Assembly (NCBI RefSeq): GCF_014648775.1
Contig: NZ_BMRT01000002.1
Span: 806,001-870,000, forward strand
Length of the DNA stretch: 64,000 nt
Direction: 5' to 3'
DNA from: Streptomyces abikoensis
GTDB taxonomy: Bacteria > Actinomycetota > Actinomycetes > Streptomycetales > Streptomycetaceae
The notes under the pieces were generated by a model. It did no database searches. It was not told where the DNA came from and was given only the letters and a program-made list of their open reading frames with translations. Shown one piece after another: positions 49,735-58,716 of this stretch. The translations under genes were made by a program, and so were the position numbers. Every line of letters starts with the position of its first letter. Position 1 is the first letter of the stretch.

Positions 49735-52155
49735 TCAGGGGCGCACGGGCTTCCCTCGGGGGCGCGCCCCCTCCCCCGCACCCTGGGTGATCTCCAGCGC
49801 GGCCGTCCGCGCCCCGGCGCGGAAGACGTACGGCCCGGGCTCGACGCGCGGCGGACCGGCCCCGTCGATGTCGCCGGGAGTGACCGCGAGCGCCTTCGAC
49901 GGCACGGTCAGCCGCACGGTTCTCGTCTCCCCCGCCTTCAGGCGCACCTTGGTGAAGGCCACGAGTCTGCGCGGCGGCGACAGTACGTCGCCGACCGGCC
50001 GTGAAACATAGACGGGGAGGATCATTTCGCCGTCACGCGGCCCGGTGTCGTGTAGCCGCACGGTCATCCCGACGTCCCCGCCGGCCGGGACGGAGGGCGC
50101 GTCGAGCGCGAGCGACTCGACGCGGTAGGCGGTGTACGACAGGCCGTCCCCGAAGTCGTACGCCACGTCGTGCCCGGACTCGGCGCCCGCGTTGGTGCCC
50201 GGCAACTGCTGGTAGTAGAGGGGCTCGTTGCCGCTCCGCCGGGGCCACGAGACGGGCAGCCGGCCGTCCGGGCCGACCGCCCCGAACAGGACGTCCGCGA
50301 CGGCGTGCCCGCCCTCGCCGCCCGGCAGCCAGGACATCAGCAGCCCTTCCGTGCCGTCGGCGTCGCCCAGCACCAGCGGGCGGCCGGCGAGAACGACCAC
50401 CACGACCGGGCGGCCGGTCTCCTTCAGCTGCCGCACCAGCGCCCGCTGGTCCGCGGGGAGTTCGGGGCGCGGGCTGTCGGCCCCGCCCTCGGCGCCCGGC
50501 CGCTCGCCCACCACCACGACCGTCGCGTCGGCGTCCCGGGCCCCCGCCACGGCGTCGGCCGGGGCCGGGACGTGGACGACGCGGGTGCCCTTGGGAGCCG
50601 CCTGCCGGATGCCCTCGAGCACGGTCGTACCCGGGATCCGCACGCCGTCGGGGAGCCCCTGCCAGCCGACGGTCCAGCCACCCGCCTGGGCGGCGAGATC
50701 GTCCGCGTGGGGGCCTGTCACGACGATCTTCTTCACGGACGGCCCGAACGGCAGGACGCCCTTGTCGTTGCGCAGCAGCACCTGTGAGGCGGCCGCGGCG
50801 CGCCGGGCGAGCTCCCTCCCCGCGCCCAGGACTTCCGTGTTTGCGCGCTCGACGTCGACATACGGTCGCTCGAAGAGCCCCAGGGTGAATTTGAGCCGCA
50901 GGACGCGCCCGGCGGCCTCGTCGATCCGACGGCCGGACACCAGCCCGGCCCGTACGGCCGTGCGCAGCGCGTCGGCGAACTCCCCCGCCTCGTAGGGCTC
51001 CATGGCCATGTCGACGCCCGCGTTGACGGCGAGGGCGGCGGCGTGCGGGTAGTCGGCGGCCACCTTGTAGGTCGTCCACAGGGCACGGACGTCCTGCCAG
51101 TCGCTGACCGTGACACCGGTGAAGCCCCACCGTTCCCGCAGGACCGTGGTGAGCAGATGGCGGGAGGCGGTGACGGGGACGCCGTTGAGCGCGCCGGAGT
51201 TGACCATGACGGTCTTCGCCCCGGCCTCGACGGCCGCCCGGTAGGGGGCGAGGAGGGTGTCCTGGAGATAGCGGGCGGAGACGTCGGCGGGTACGCGGTC
51301 GTGGCCGTTGGACGGCTCGGAGTAGCCGGCGAAGTGCTTGACGGTCGCTGCGACGTTCTTGGCACCGCCGGCGCTCCCGGCGTTCTCGGTGCCGCGCACG
51401 GCCGCGGCGGCCAGGGCGCCGGCGAGCAGCGGGTCCTCGCCGAAGGTCTCGTAGTAGCGGCCCCAGCGGCGGTCGCGGGCGAGGTCGGCGACGGGGGCGA
51501 AGGCCCAGTCGGCGCCAGTGGCCGCGACGGCCCGCGCGGTCGCCTCGGCGCAGGCCCGGACGAGCTCCGGGTCCCAGGTCGCGGCGAGGCCGATCTGGTG
51601 CGGGAGGACGGTGGCGCCGAGGACGTTGTTGTGGCCGTGGACGGCGTCGACGCCGTAGAGGACGGGGACGCCCAGCCGGCTGTGCTCGACGGCGTACCTC
51701 TGCACCGCGTCGACCATGCGGGCCCATTCGCGCGGCGTGTTCACGGGCGGGCCGCTGCCGCCGGCGGAGAGGACCGAGCCCACCGCGCGGTCGCGGAGCA
51801 CGGCCGCCAGACAGCGCTCGTTCAGCTCGCCGCCGCCGGTCTCACCGCAGTCGCCCTGGAGCTTGACCACGGCGATCTGGGTCATCTGCCCGATCTTCTC
51901 GTCGAGCGTCATCCGGCGCAGCAGGTCGGCCACCCGCTCGTCCACGGGGGCGCGGGCGTCGCGGTAGCGCGGCCCGCCGGCCTCGGCTGCTCCGGCCTCG
52001 GCTCCGCCCCGGGCCCCGGCCTGGGCCCCGGCCTCCGCTCCGGCCGGGGCGCCGGAGAGGGCCGCCGCCAGGCACACGGCGACGGCAGCGAGGGCGATGA
52101 CGCGGCCGGGTACGAGGGCGGGGAGGGGGCGCCGGCGGCGTGGGAGCGGGGGCAT
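49735..52155 (-). CDS. Secreted glycoside hydrolase family 3 (beta-glucosidase-like)
   Basis: An 806-residue exported enzyme. Signal peptide: Arg-rich start, hydrophobic core about 18-36, cleavage near APAGA (about residue 40), then an Ala/Gly/Glu-rich linker. The GH3 (alpha/beta) barrel includes GVDAVHGHNNV, KHFAGYSEP and the nucleophile region VTVSDWQDV. A second GH3 C-terminal domain (VLLRNDKGVLPF through LLMSWLPGGEGGHAVADVLFG) and a fibronectin-III-like domain (about 690-790) follow. It resembles bacterial periplasmic or extracellular beta-glucosidases acting on plant or wall glucosides; exact substrate unknown. Confidence 0.95.
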   Translation of the reverse strand: MPPLPRRRRPLPALVPGRVIALAAVAVCLAAALSGAPAGAEAGAQAGARGGAEAGAAEAGGPRYRDARAPVDERVADLLRRMTLDEKIGQMTQIAVVKLQGDCGETGGGELNERCLAAVLRDRAVGSVLSAGGSGPPVNTPREWARMVDAVQRYAVEHSRLGVPVLYGVDAVHGHNNVLGATVLPHQIGLAATWDPELVRACAEATARAVAATGADWAFAPVADLARDRRWGRYYETFGEDPLLAGALAAAAVRGTENAGSAGGAKNVAATVKHFAGYSEPSNGHDRVPADVSARYLQDTLLAPYRAAVEAGAKTVMVNSGALNGVPVTASRHLLTTVLRERWGFTGVTVSDWQDVRALWTTYKVAADYPHAAALAVNAGVDMAMEPYEAGEFADALRTAVRAGLVSGRRIDEAAGRVLRLKFTLGLFERPYVDVERANTEVLGAGRELARRAAAASQVLLRNDKGVLPFGPSVKKIVVTGPHADDLAAQAGGWTVGWQGLPDGVRIPGTTVLEGIRQAAPKGTRVVHVPAPADAVAGARDADATVVVVGERPGAEGGADSPRPELPADQRALVRQLKETGRPVVVVVLAGRPLVLGDADGTEGLLMSWLPGGEGGHAVADVLFGAVGPDGRLPVSWPRRSGNEPLYYQQLPGTNAGAESGHDVAYDFGDGLSYTAYRVESLALDAPSVPAGGDVGMTVRLHDTGPRDGEMILPVYVSRPVGDVLSPPRRLVAFTKVRLKAGETRTVRLTVPSKALAVTPGDIDGAGPPRVEPGPYVFRAGARTAALEITQGAGEGARPRGKPVRP

Positions 52156-52198
52156 GGCCGGAGTCTCCCACCCGCTGACGTGCCGTCAAGAAAGCGCG

Positions 52199-52230
52199 CG
52201 GGGCGGCCCGGGTGATCCCGGGCCGCCCCG
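52199..52230. terminator. Strong hairpin terminator downstream of PadR gene
   Basis: Perfect 14-bp GC stem (52199-52212 with 52217-52230) and tetraloop TGAT, between the GH3 start and the PadR stop on the same strand, insulating the two genes. Confidence 0.8.
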
Positions 52231-52252
52231 CTCCAGACCTCGACCGCCGGGC

Positions 52253-52870
52253 TCAGCCCTCGTCGGCCAGGATGAGGTAGAGCTTCTTGCGGGCGTCGTT
52301 GACGACCGCGAGCGCCTTCTCCTTCTGCTCGGCGCTGCCGGTCTTCCAGACCTGGCCGAAGGCCTCCATCAGCCCGAAGCCCGCCTGGCGGACCTCCTGC
52401 ATCGCCGCCCAGTCGACGCCGCGCCCCGCGTCCTCCCAGGGGGTGCCCGGGCCGGACTCGGCCTCGGCGCGACCGTCCTCGGTGAGCGTGAACAGCTTCT
52501 TGCCGCCCTCGCTCGCGCTGCTGATCAGGCCCTCGTCCTCCAGCAGCTGGAGGGTGGGGTAGACCGAGCCGGGGCTCGGCTTCCAGGCGCCGCCACTGCG
52601 CTCGGCGATCTCCTGGATCATCTCGTAGCCGTGCATCGGGCGGTCCTTGAGCAGCGCCAGGATCGAGGCGCGCACATCGCCGCGCCGCGCCCTGCCGCCC
52701 GGACCGCCCCGCCCGCGCCCGCCGAAGGGCGGGCCGCCGAACGGAGGCCCGAAGGGCCCGAAGGCCCGGCGCCCGCCGAAACCGCCCGGACCGGACTCGC
52801 CTGCCCCGGACCCCCGGCCGCGCCCGGGGCCGTAGCCGTGGTGCTCATGACCGTGTCCTTGGAAGCGCAT
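52253..52870 (-). CDS. PadR family transcriptional regulator
   Basis: A 205-residue PadR regulator. Residues 1-62 are a His/Gly/Phe/Arg-rich low-complexity arm (GPFGPPFGGPPFGGRGRG). The winged helix follows (DVRASILALLKDRPMHGYEMIQEIAERSGGAWKPSPGSVYPTLQLLEDEGLI), then a helical C-terminal dimerisation region of the Vir/AphA type. ATG 52870 has AAAGGAG 8-9 nt upstream. A CGATATATCG palindrome 42 nt upstream is the likely autoregulatory site. Streptomyces PadRs with Gly/Phe arms often sit next to transporters, but none is adjacent here. Confidence 0.92.
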   Translation of the reverse strand: MRFQGHGHEHHGYGPGRGRGSGAGESGPGGFGGRRAFGPFGPPFGGPPFGGRGRGGPGGRARRGDVRASILALLKDRPMHGYEMIQEIAERSGGAWKPSPGSVYPTLQLLEDEGLISSASEGGKKLFTLTEDGRAEAESGPGTPWEDAGRGVDWAAMQEVRQAGFGLMEAFGQVWKTGSAEQKEKALAVVNDARKKLYLILADEG

Positions 52871-52911
52871 GGTGCCGCTCCTTTCTTCATCGATCGTTCG
52901 CGATGCCTCAA

Positions 52912-52921
52912 CGATATATCG
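52912..52921. promoter_or_regulatory. PadR operator candidate CGATATATCG
   Basis: A perfect 10-bp AT-centred palindrome about 42 nt upstream of the PadR start, in the 108-bp gap to the TetR stop. AT-rich palindromes of this form are common PadR autoregulation sites. Confidence 0.6.
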
Positions 52922-52978
52922 GAACCGATCGGATGGCAATGGCCCACGACCTGGGCATCGACTTTCGGCGGAGGCCGA

Positions 52979-53587
52979 TCAGTCCTGACGGAATGGGGCC
53001 GGAGGGGCGGCCACGACCTTGGCGGCGTAGGCCGCCAGTTGGGCGCGCAGGCGTTCGCGCGGCACGCCTTCCCCGTCCGCCAGGCGTTCGACGAGGTCGG
53101 CCCGGGTGGCGGCCAGCAGCGCGTGGGCGGTGAAGTCGGCGTCGGGCAGGCCGGGGATCCGCTCCAGCACGGACCGGAGCAGGGCGTGCCAGCCCGCGTA
53201 GTGCTCCGCCCGGTACGGGCCGCCGCTTCCGCTCTCCTCCAGGGCCAGCGCGAGGCGGCGGTTGTCGAGCTTGAAGCACAGGACGGCGTCGAGCAGGGCG
53301 GGCACGCGCTCCTGCGGCGGCGTGGCGGGTCCCAGCGGCGGCGGGCCCGATTCCGCGGCCTCGCGGACCGGTTCGAGCCGGGCCTCGTACAGCGCGCGGA
53401 GCAGGCCGGCACGGTCGCCGAAGGCGCGGAAGAGCGTGCCCTTGCCGACGCCGGCCGCCGCCGCGATGTCGGCCATGGTCAGGTCCTCGGGGCTTTCGGA
53501 GCGGGCGAAGAGGGCGTCGGCGGCCTCCAGGACGGCCCGCCGGTTACGGGCGGCGTCCTTGCGGGTCCTGCGCTCGGGGTCGGGCAC
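52979..53587 (-). CDS. TetR family transcriptional regulator
   Basis: A 202-residue TetR regulator: RKDAARNRRAVLEAADALFARS, then the helix-turn-helix LTMADIAAAAGVGKGTLFRAFGDRAGLL (about 35-63) and a helical ligand-binding domain. GTG 53587 has GGGAGG 6 nt upstream; a longer frame to 53746 crosses the operators and is rejected. It is divergent from the NTF2/NmrA operon with two matched palindromes between, so it almost certainly represses that operon. Confidence 0.92.
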   Translation of the reverse strand: MPDPERRTRKDAARNRRAVLEAADALFARSESPEDLTMADIAAAAGVGKGTLFRAFGDRAGLLRALYEARLEPVREAAESGPPPLGPATPPQERVPALLDAVLCFKLDNRRLALALEESGSGGPYRAEHYAGWHALLRSVLERIPGLPDADFTAHALLAATRADLVERLADGEGVPRERLRAQLAAYAAKVVAAPPAPFRQD

Positions 53588-53600
53588 GTGGTTCCTCCCA

Positions 53601-53649
53601 TTGAAAAACGGACCCTGGGTCCGTATTGTCGAACCGGACCCGAGGTCCG
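53601..53649. promoter_or_regulatory. Promoter with twin TetR operators (CGGACCC-N-GGGTCCG)
   Basis: For the rightward operon, -35 TTGAAA (53601-53606) and -10 TATTGT (53624-53629) are exactly 17 nt apart. The perfect palindrome CGGACCC-T-GGGTCCG (53609-53623) fills the spacer. A second near-copy, CGGACCC-G-AGGTCCG, lies at 53635-53649 over the expected transcription start. Centres are 26 bp apart, so two dimers could bind and block RNA polymerase completely. Confidence 0.85.
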
Positions 53650-53672
53650 CATTTCTGAGACGGAGGATACCC

Positions 53673-54140
53673 ATGTCCGTACCCGTATCGACCGCTCCGG
53701 CGGAGCTGTACCGCCACAGCTTGCGGCTCCTGCTCGCCAAGGACATTCCCGGCTGGGTCGGCCTGTGGGCCGAGGACGGACTGATGGAGTTCCCGTTCGC
53801 GCCCCCGGGCCGGCCCGCGCGACTGGTGGGACGGGAGGCGATCGCCGATTACATGCGCCCCTACCCCGACCACATGGACCTGCACGACTTCCCCGAGGCC
53901 GACCTGCGGATCCACCGGACCGCCGACCCCCGGACCATCGTGGTCGAGATGCGCGGCGTCGGCCGGCTGGTGCGGAACGACCGCCCCTTCGACATGAGGT
54001 ACATCGCCGTGGTCACCGTCGAGGACGGGCGCTTCACCGCGTACCGCGACTACTGGAACCCCCTCGCCGTCCTCGAACCCGGCGTCGACTTCGCCGGGCC
54101 CGGGACCGCCACCCCCACCACGACCGGGAGCAGCCGATGA
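53673..54140 (+). CDS. NTF2-like / SnoaL-type protein
   Basis: A 155-residue protein of the NTF2-like (ketosteroid isomerase/SnoaL) fold: LYRHSLRLLLAKDIPGWVGLWAEDGLMEFPFAPPGRP, then VGREAIADYMRPYPDHMD and YIAVVTVEDGRFTAYRDYWNP. Members isomerise or hydrolyse small hydrophobic ligands, or only bind them. RBS GGAGG 7 nt before ATG 53673. The stop overlaps the next gene by 4 nt (ATGA). The pair is common in Streptomyces under TetR control; function not established. Confidence 0.88.
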   Translation: MSVPVSTAPAELYRHSLRLLLAKDIPGWVGLWAEDGLMEFPFAPPGRPARLVGREAIADYMRPYPDHMDLHDFPEADLRIHRTADPRTIVVEMRGVGRLVRNDRPFDMRYIAVVTVEDGRFTAYRDYWNPLAVLEPGVDFAGPGTATPTTTGSSR

Positions 54141-55021
54141 CCACCGCCGACACCTCTGCGGTCACCCGTGCCACTCCCGCCATAGGCTCCACACTGGTCA
54201 TCGGTGCCACCGGGACCACCGGCAGCCGTACCGTCGCGCGGCTGACGGCCGCCGGTCACGCGGTCAAGGCGGCCAGCCGCAAGGGCACGCCGGTGGCCGG
54301 GGCCGAGCCGGTGCGCTTCGACTGGTACGACCCCGGCACCCACGCCGCCGCCCTCGACGGCGTCGACCGCGTCCACGTGATCCCGCCCGTGGGTGATCCC
54401 GACCCCGCGGCCGTCGTCCTGCCGTTCCTGCGCCGGGCCCGCGCCGTCGGCGTGCGGCGCGCGGTGCTCCTGAGCGCCTCCTCCATCCCAAAGGGCGGGC
54501 CGGCCGTCGGTCAGGTCCACCAGGCGCTGCCCGGCATCTTCGACGAGTGGGCCGTGCTGCGGCCGTCCTGGTTCATGCAGAACTTCACCGGCGGCCACCT
54601 CCACGCCCGGAGCATCCGGGCCGACGGCGTCATCCGCACCGCCGCCGGGACCGGCCGGGTCGGCTTCGTCGACGCCGACGACATAGCCGCCGTCGCCGCC
54701 CACGCCCTGACCGACGTCCAGGCCGCCAACACCGACCTCGTCCTCACCGGACCGGAGGCGCTCAGCCACGACGACATCGCCGCGATCGTCACGGAGGTCA
54801 CCGGCCGGCCCGTGGTCCACCGGCCGCTGCCCTACGAGGAACTGCGCGACCGGCTCGCCGCGCTGATGCCCGAGGAGTTCGCCGAGATGCTGGCCGGCAT
54901 GGACCGGGCCATCGCCGAGGGGGCGGAGGACCGCGTCACCGACTCCGTCCGTCGCGTCACCGGGCGCCCCGCGCGCGGCTTCCGCGCCGTCGCGGAGCGA
55001 GAGCTGCGCCCCGGGCGCTGA
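54137..55021 (+). CDS. NmrA-like NAD(P)-binding protein
   Basis: A 294-residue atypical SDR of the NmrA/QorR-like type. LVIGATGTTGSRTVARL (about 20-36) is the dinucleotide-binding motif; there is no catalytic YxxxK. The AVLLSASSIPKG, VLRPSWFMQNF and GFVDADDIAAVAAHAL blocks are typical. Such proteins act as redox sensors or NAD(P)H-dependent reductases. Translationally coupled to the NTF2-like gene and under the same TetR-controlled promoter, so it probably acts on the same small molecule. Confidence 0.9.
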   Translation: MTTADTSAVTRATPAIGSTLVIGATGTTGSRTVARLTAAGHAVKAASRKGTPVAGAEPVRFDWYDPGTHAAALDGVDRVHVIPPVGDPDPAAVVLPFLRRARAVGVRRAVLLSASSIPKGGPAVGQVHQALPGIFDEWAVLRPSWFMQNFTGGHLHARSIRADGVIRTAAGTGRVGFVDADDIAAVAAHALTDVQAANTDLVLTGPEALSHDDIAAIVTEVTGRPVVHRPLPYEELRDRLAALMPEEFAEMLAGMDRAIAEGAEDRVTDSVRRVTGRPARGFRAVAERELRPGR

Positions 55022-55406
55022 CACTCAGGCGATATCACGGCATGTCACGGGGGCGCCGCCCTGGCCGCGCCGACCTCCTCGATGTCGCGATGTGAGAGAC
55101 GCGTCCCTGCGACGGCCGCCCGCCCGGAGCCGGCGCCGCGCCGCCTCGACGCTGTCCCCGCCACAGAACAGGGGCGCCGTACGCCGTGGCAGCAGCGCTC
55201 TTCGTGCCGAGTCGGCGCGTGCGCCCGGGAGCGCCGGCAGTGCGGCGGCCGCAGTGTACGACGGGCCGAGGAAGCCGCCGGCAGACGCCGAGCCCCACCC
55301 GGCCCGATACCGGCGGCCCCGATGCCAGCCGGGCCACCCCGATCCAGGGCCACCTTCCGGAGATTGGCCGTGGCGATGGTCCCGCCGGGCCCCTAGGTTC
55401 ACGGCC
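55022..55406. other. 385-bp region without a convincing gene
   Basis: Several open frames cross it on both strands, but none has a family motif or a good ribosome-binding site. Codon use looks random high-GC. Possibly decayed sequence together with the promoter of the phzF-like gene. Confidence 0.4.
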
Positions 55407-56240
55407 ATGCGGATTCGAATCGTCGACGCCTTCACCGACCGTCCCTTCGCCGGCAATCCGGCGGGAGTGGTGCTCCTGGACTCCGACTCCGACGGCTTCC
55501 CCGATGGCTTCCCCGATGACGCCTGGCTGCGGGGCGTCGCCACCGAGGTCAACCACCCCGAGACCGCCTTCGCCCACCCGCTGCCGCCCGGTTCCGACGC
55601 CGACTGGGCGCTGCGCTGGTTCACTCCCGCCACCGAGGTCGACATGTGCGGCCACGCCACGCTCGCCACGGCGCACGTCCTGCACACCACGGGCACCGCC
55701 ACCGGCACCGTGCGGTTCACGGCCCGCTGCGGCGTCCTCGTCACCACCGCCCACGAGGACGGCACGATCACCCTGGACTTCCCGACGGCGCCGCTCACCC
55801 CCACCGCCGTCCCCGACGGACTGGAGCGGGCCCTCGGCGCCACGGCCCGCTCGGCCCACGACACCGGACCGCACATCGGCGACCTGCTGCTGGAGCTCGC
55901 CGACGAGGCGACCGTACGGGGTCTCGCCCCGGACATCGCGGCGCTGGGCCGCCACTCCCGCCGGGGCGTCATCGCCACCGCGCCGGCCGAGGACCCGGCG
56001 CGGGGCTACGACTACATCTCGCGCTGTTTCTTCCCCAACGTCGGCGTCGACGAGGACTCCGTCACCGGCAGCGCCCACACCGCGCTCGCCCCGTTCTGGT
56101 CCGCCCGGCTGGGCCGCGACGAGCTCACCGGGTTCCAGGCGTCCGCGCGCGGCGGCCTGGTGCGCACCACGCTGCGCGGCGACCGGACCCTGCTGAGCGG
56201 TTCCGCCGTGACCGTCGTCGACGGCGAACTGCTGGTGTAA
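55407..56240 (+). CDS. PhzF family phenazine-biosynthesis-like protein / isomerase
   Basis: A 277-residue protein of the diaminopimelate-epimerase-like PhzF fold. Starts MRIRIVDAFTDRPFAGNPAGVVLL, with the catalytic-Glu region (EVNHPETAFA), MCGHATLATAHVL, and FFPNVGVDEDSVTGSAHTALAPFWS. The length is typical of the family. In phenazine producers PhzF isomerises DHHA; most genomic relatives act on unknown substrates, and no phenazine genes are here. ATG 55407; the first line of codons matches the family from the start. Confidence 0.92.
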   Translation: MRIRIVDAFTDRPFAGNPAGVVLLDSDSDGFPDGFPDDAWLRGVATEVNHPETAFAHPLPPGSDADWALRWFTPATEVDMCGHATLATAHVLHTTGTATGTVRFTARCGVLVTTAHEDGTITLDFPTAPLTPTAVPDGLERALGATARSAHDTGPHIGDLLLELADEATVRGLAPDIAALGRHSRRGVIATAPAEDPARGYDYISRCFFPNVGVDEDSVTGSAHTALAPFWSARLGRDELTGFQASARGGLVRTTLRGDRTLLSGSAVTVVDGELLV

Positions 56241-56258
56241 GCCGTCGAAACGGGGCGG

Positions 56259-57122
56259 TCAGGCCGTGGGCAGCCAGCCCACCTTGCCCGCGAGCAGCGC
56301 GTAGCCGACGAACGCCACGATGTCGATCAGCGCGTGCGCCGCGACCAGCGGCCCGACGCGCCCCCACCGCCGGTAGAGGAGGACGAAGACCACGCCCATC
56401 ACCGCGTTGCCGACCAGACCGCCGATCCCCTGGTAGAGGTGGTACGAGCCGCGCAGCGCCGCGCTCGCCACCAGGGCGGCGGCCGGTGTCCAGCCCAGCT
56501 GCCCCAGCCTGCGCAGCAGGTAGCCGACGACCACGACCTCCTCCAGCACCGCGTTCTGCGCGGCGGAGGCGATCAGCACCGGGATCCGCCACCAGACGTG
56601 GGGCAGGTGCTCCGGTACGACGGTCAGGTTGAAGCCCGCCGCCCGTACGGCGAGGTAGAACAGCAGGCCGCTGCCGCCGATGGCGGCCGCGACCGCCGCG
56701 CCCCGGGCCAGGTCGGTGCCGGGGCGCGTCCGGTCGAAGCCGATGCTCCGCAGCCCCGCGCCCTCGCGGGTGAGGAGGTGGGCCACCAGGAGGACGGGCA
56801 CGAGCGCGGTCGCGATGCCGAAGAGCTGCCAGGCGAGGTCGAGCCAGGGGCGGCCGGGGGCGTGCGAGGCGTTGAGGGTGGCCGCCTGATGCTTGAGGCC
56901 GCCCGGCCGGGTGGCCGCGCCGACAAAGCTGATCAGCGCCGAGACCGCGCTGGCGCCCAGCGAGAGCGCCAGGACGATCAGCGTCTCCGAGCGCAGCAGG
57001 CGCCGGGCGTGCCCGGCGCCGGACGCCGGCCCGGAGGGCGCCTCCGGCCGGATGCCCGCGCCGCCGTCCCGAGCGTTCTGCCGCACCGTCGCCTCCCAGC
57101 TGCCCGTCCTCACGACGGTCAC
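56259..57122 (-). CDS. CPBP family intramembrane metalloprotease
   Basis: A 287-residue membrane protein with about seven hydrophobic segments. The Abi/CPBP motifs are present: EEVVVVGYLLRRL (EExxxR-type, motif 1), the RGSYHLYQG segment (motif 2, His) and HALIDIVAF (motif 3, His and Asp). Members cleave prenylated or other membrane proteins in eukaryotes; in bacteria some give self-immunity to bacteriocins or process signals. The first 40 residues are a hydrophilic cytoplasmic tail. No bacteriocin gene is adjacent. Confidence 0.88.
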   Translation of the reverse strand: MTVVRTGSWEATVRQNARDGGAGIRPEAPSGPASGAGHARRLLRSETLIVLALSLGASAVSALISFVGAATRPGGLKHQAATLNASHAPGRPWLDLAWQLFGIATALVPVLLVAHLLTREGAGLRSIGFDRTRPGTDLARGAAVAAAIGGSGLLFYLAVRAAGFNLTVVPEHLPHVWWRIPVLIASAAQNAVLEEVVVVGYLLRRLGQLGWTPAAALVASAALRGSYHLYQGIGGLVGNAVMGVVFVLLYRRWGRVGPLVAAHALIDIVAFVGYALLAGKVGWLPTA

Positions 57123-57163
57123 AGCTTGCCCGAAGCCTCCCGGCCCCCGCGCACAGGGGTGCC

Positions 57164-57206
57164 GCGACGCCCCGAACGCGACGCCCCCGAACGCGACGCC
57201 CCGGAA
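57164..57206. repeat. Short tandem repeat GCGACGCCCC(C)GAAC x3
   Basis: Three near-identical 14-15 nt units, the last partial, in the 88-bp gap between the CPBP start and the stop of the glutamate-cysteine-ligase-like gene. Confidence 0.7.
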
Positions 57207-57210
57207 GGGG

Positions 57211-58716
57211 TCACAGGGAGGGCGCGTCCGTGGGCCAGGTGTGGACGGGCTCGCCGGTGTGCATCAGCTCGCGGTAGCGGCGGGTCGTGACGGCGAGGGC
57301 GCGCTCCCGGTCCAGGCCGTGCTCCAGCGCGCGGTGGTAGGCGGCGGCCTGCCAGGAGGCTCCGTTGACCCGGCGCAGACAGCGTTCCTCGACGACCCCG
57401 AGGTAGTGGTCGCGATCGGCGGGCTCCACCCCCCACGCGTCCAGCCCGGCCGAGGCCATGGGCAGGAGCTCGTCCAGGACGAGCCGGACGGCCGGGACCC
57501 GCGCGAGGCCGCCGGTCCGGCCCGCCCGGGGCCAGCGCAGTACGGCGTCGATGCCGTCGCGACAGGCGGTGTCGAAGTTGTCGGCGGCGACCCCGAACGG
57601 CATCCGGGACCACACCGGCCGGGGCTCCTCGGCGAGGGTGCGGACCAGACCGTAGTAGAAGGCCACGTTGGCGATGACGTCGGTGACGGTGGGCCCGGCC
57701 GGCAGGACGCGGTTCTCCACCCGGAGGTGGGGGACGCCGTCGGCGATGCCGTAGACGGGCCGGTTCCAGCGGTAGACCGTGCCGTTGTGCAGGGTCAGTT
57801 CGGCGAGCTCCGGGACGCCGCCCGCGTCCAGGACGCGCAGCGGGTCCTCGTCCCCGGATATGGGCAGCAGCGGGGGGAAGAAGCGGAGGTTCTCCTCGAA
57901 GAGCTCGTAGGCGGAGGAGACCCAGCGCTCCCCGAACCAGGTGCGCGGCCGGACCCCCTGGGCCCGCAGCTCGGGCGGGCGGGTGTCGGTGGACTGCACG
58001 AACAGCGGCGGCCGGGACTCGCGCCACAGCTCGCGGCCGAAGAGGAAGGGCGAGTTGGCGCCGACGGCGATCTGCGCCGCCGCGACGGCCTGGGCGGCGT
58101 TCCACACGGCGGCGAACCGGCCCGGGGTGACCTGGAGGTGGAGCTGGACGGAGGTGCAGGCGGCCTCCGGGGCGATGGAGCGCGCGGTGCAGGTCAGCCG
58201 TTCCACTCCGGCGATGTCGATGGTGAACTCCTCGCCCCGGGCGGCCACGACCTGGTCGTTGAGCAGGAAGTACCGGTCGGCGGCGGAGAGGTTCGCATGG
58301 ACCAGGTCCCGGTCGGTGAGCGTGGGCAGTATTCCGATCATGACGATGCCGGAACCCACCTCCATGGCCCTGCGGTCCGCGTAGGACAGGCCCGTGCGCA
58401 GTTCCTCGGCGAGCTGGTCGAGAACCCTTCCCGAGAGCCGGTGCGGGACGATGTTCACTTCGAGGTTGAATCGCCCGAGTTCGGTCTGGAAATCCCGGCT
58501 GGCGATACGCTCCAGCACCTCGGCATTCACCATGCTCGGCATACCGTCGGGACCCGCTAGATTCAGCTCGATCTCCAGCCCCATGAGATTGCGGGGGCGG
58601 TCGAAACGCTTCTCCTCCAGCAGCCTCGCCAGCCCGTCCAGACACCGCCGGAGCTTCTCCCGGTGGCGCTGCCGGTCGGCGAGGTCGAACCCCAGGGCCG
58701 CGACCTTCTCCCCCAT
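57211..58716 (-). CDS. Glutamate-cysteine ligase family protein (GCS2-like)
   Basis: A 501-residue protein of the GCS2 carboxylate-amine ligase superfamily: NLMGLEIELNLAGPDGMPSMVN with acidic metal ligands near residue 45, ELGRFNLEVNIVPHRLSG, TSVQLHLQVTP, and IANVAFYYGLVR. True GCS2 enzymes make gamma-glutamylcysteine. Actinobacteria use mycothiol rather than glutathione, so this enzyme probably joins another amine to glutamate or a similar acid. RBS GGGAGG 6 nt before ATG 58716. A 14-bp perfect palindrome lies about 210 nt upstream. Function assigned only at superfamily level. Confidence 0.85.
   Translation of the reverse strand: MGEKVAALGFDLADRQRHREKLRRCLDGLARLLEEKRFDRPRNLMGLEIELNLAGPDGMPSMVNAEVLERIASRDFQTELGRFNLEVNIVPHRLSGRVLDQLAEELRTGLSYADRRAMEVGSGIVMIGILPTLTDRDLVHANLSAADRYFLLNDQVVAARGEEFTIDIAGVERLTCTARSIAPEAACTSVQLHLQVTPGRFAAVWNAAQAVAAAQIAVGANSPFLFGRELWRESRPPLFVQSTDTRPPELRAQGVRPRTWFGERWVSSAYELFEENLRFFPPLLPISGDEDPLRVLDAGGVPELAELTLHNGTVYRWNRPVYGIADGVPHLRVENRVLPAGPTVTDVIANVAFYYGLVRTLAEEPRPVWSRMPFGVAADNFDTACRDGIDAVLRWPRAGRTGGLARVPAVRLVLDELLPMASAGLDAWGVEPADRDHYLGVVEERCLRRVNGASWQAAAYHRALEHGLDRERALAVTTRRYRELMHTGEPVHTWPTDAPSL

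Noticed and set aside
55025..55396. Overlapping minus-strand frames in the gap before the PhzF-like gene
   Set aside because: No motif, no ribosome-binding site, and three mutually incompatible frames; treated as non-coding.
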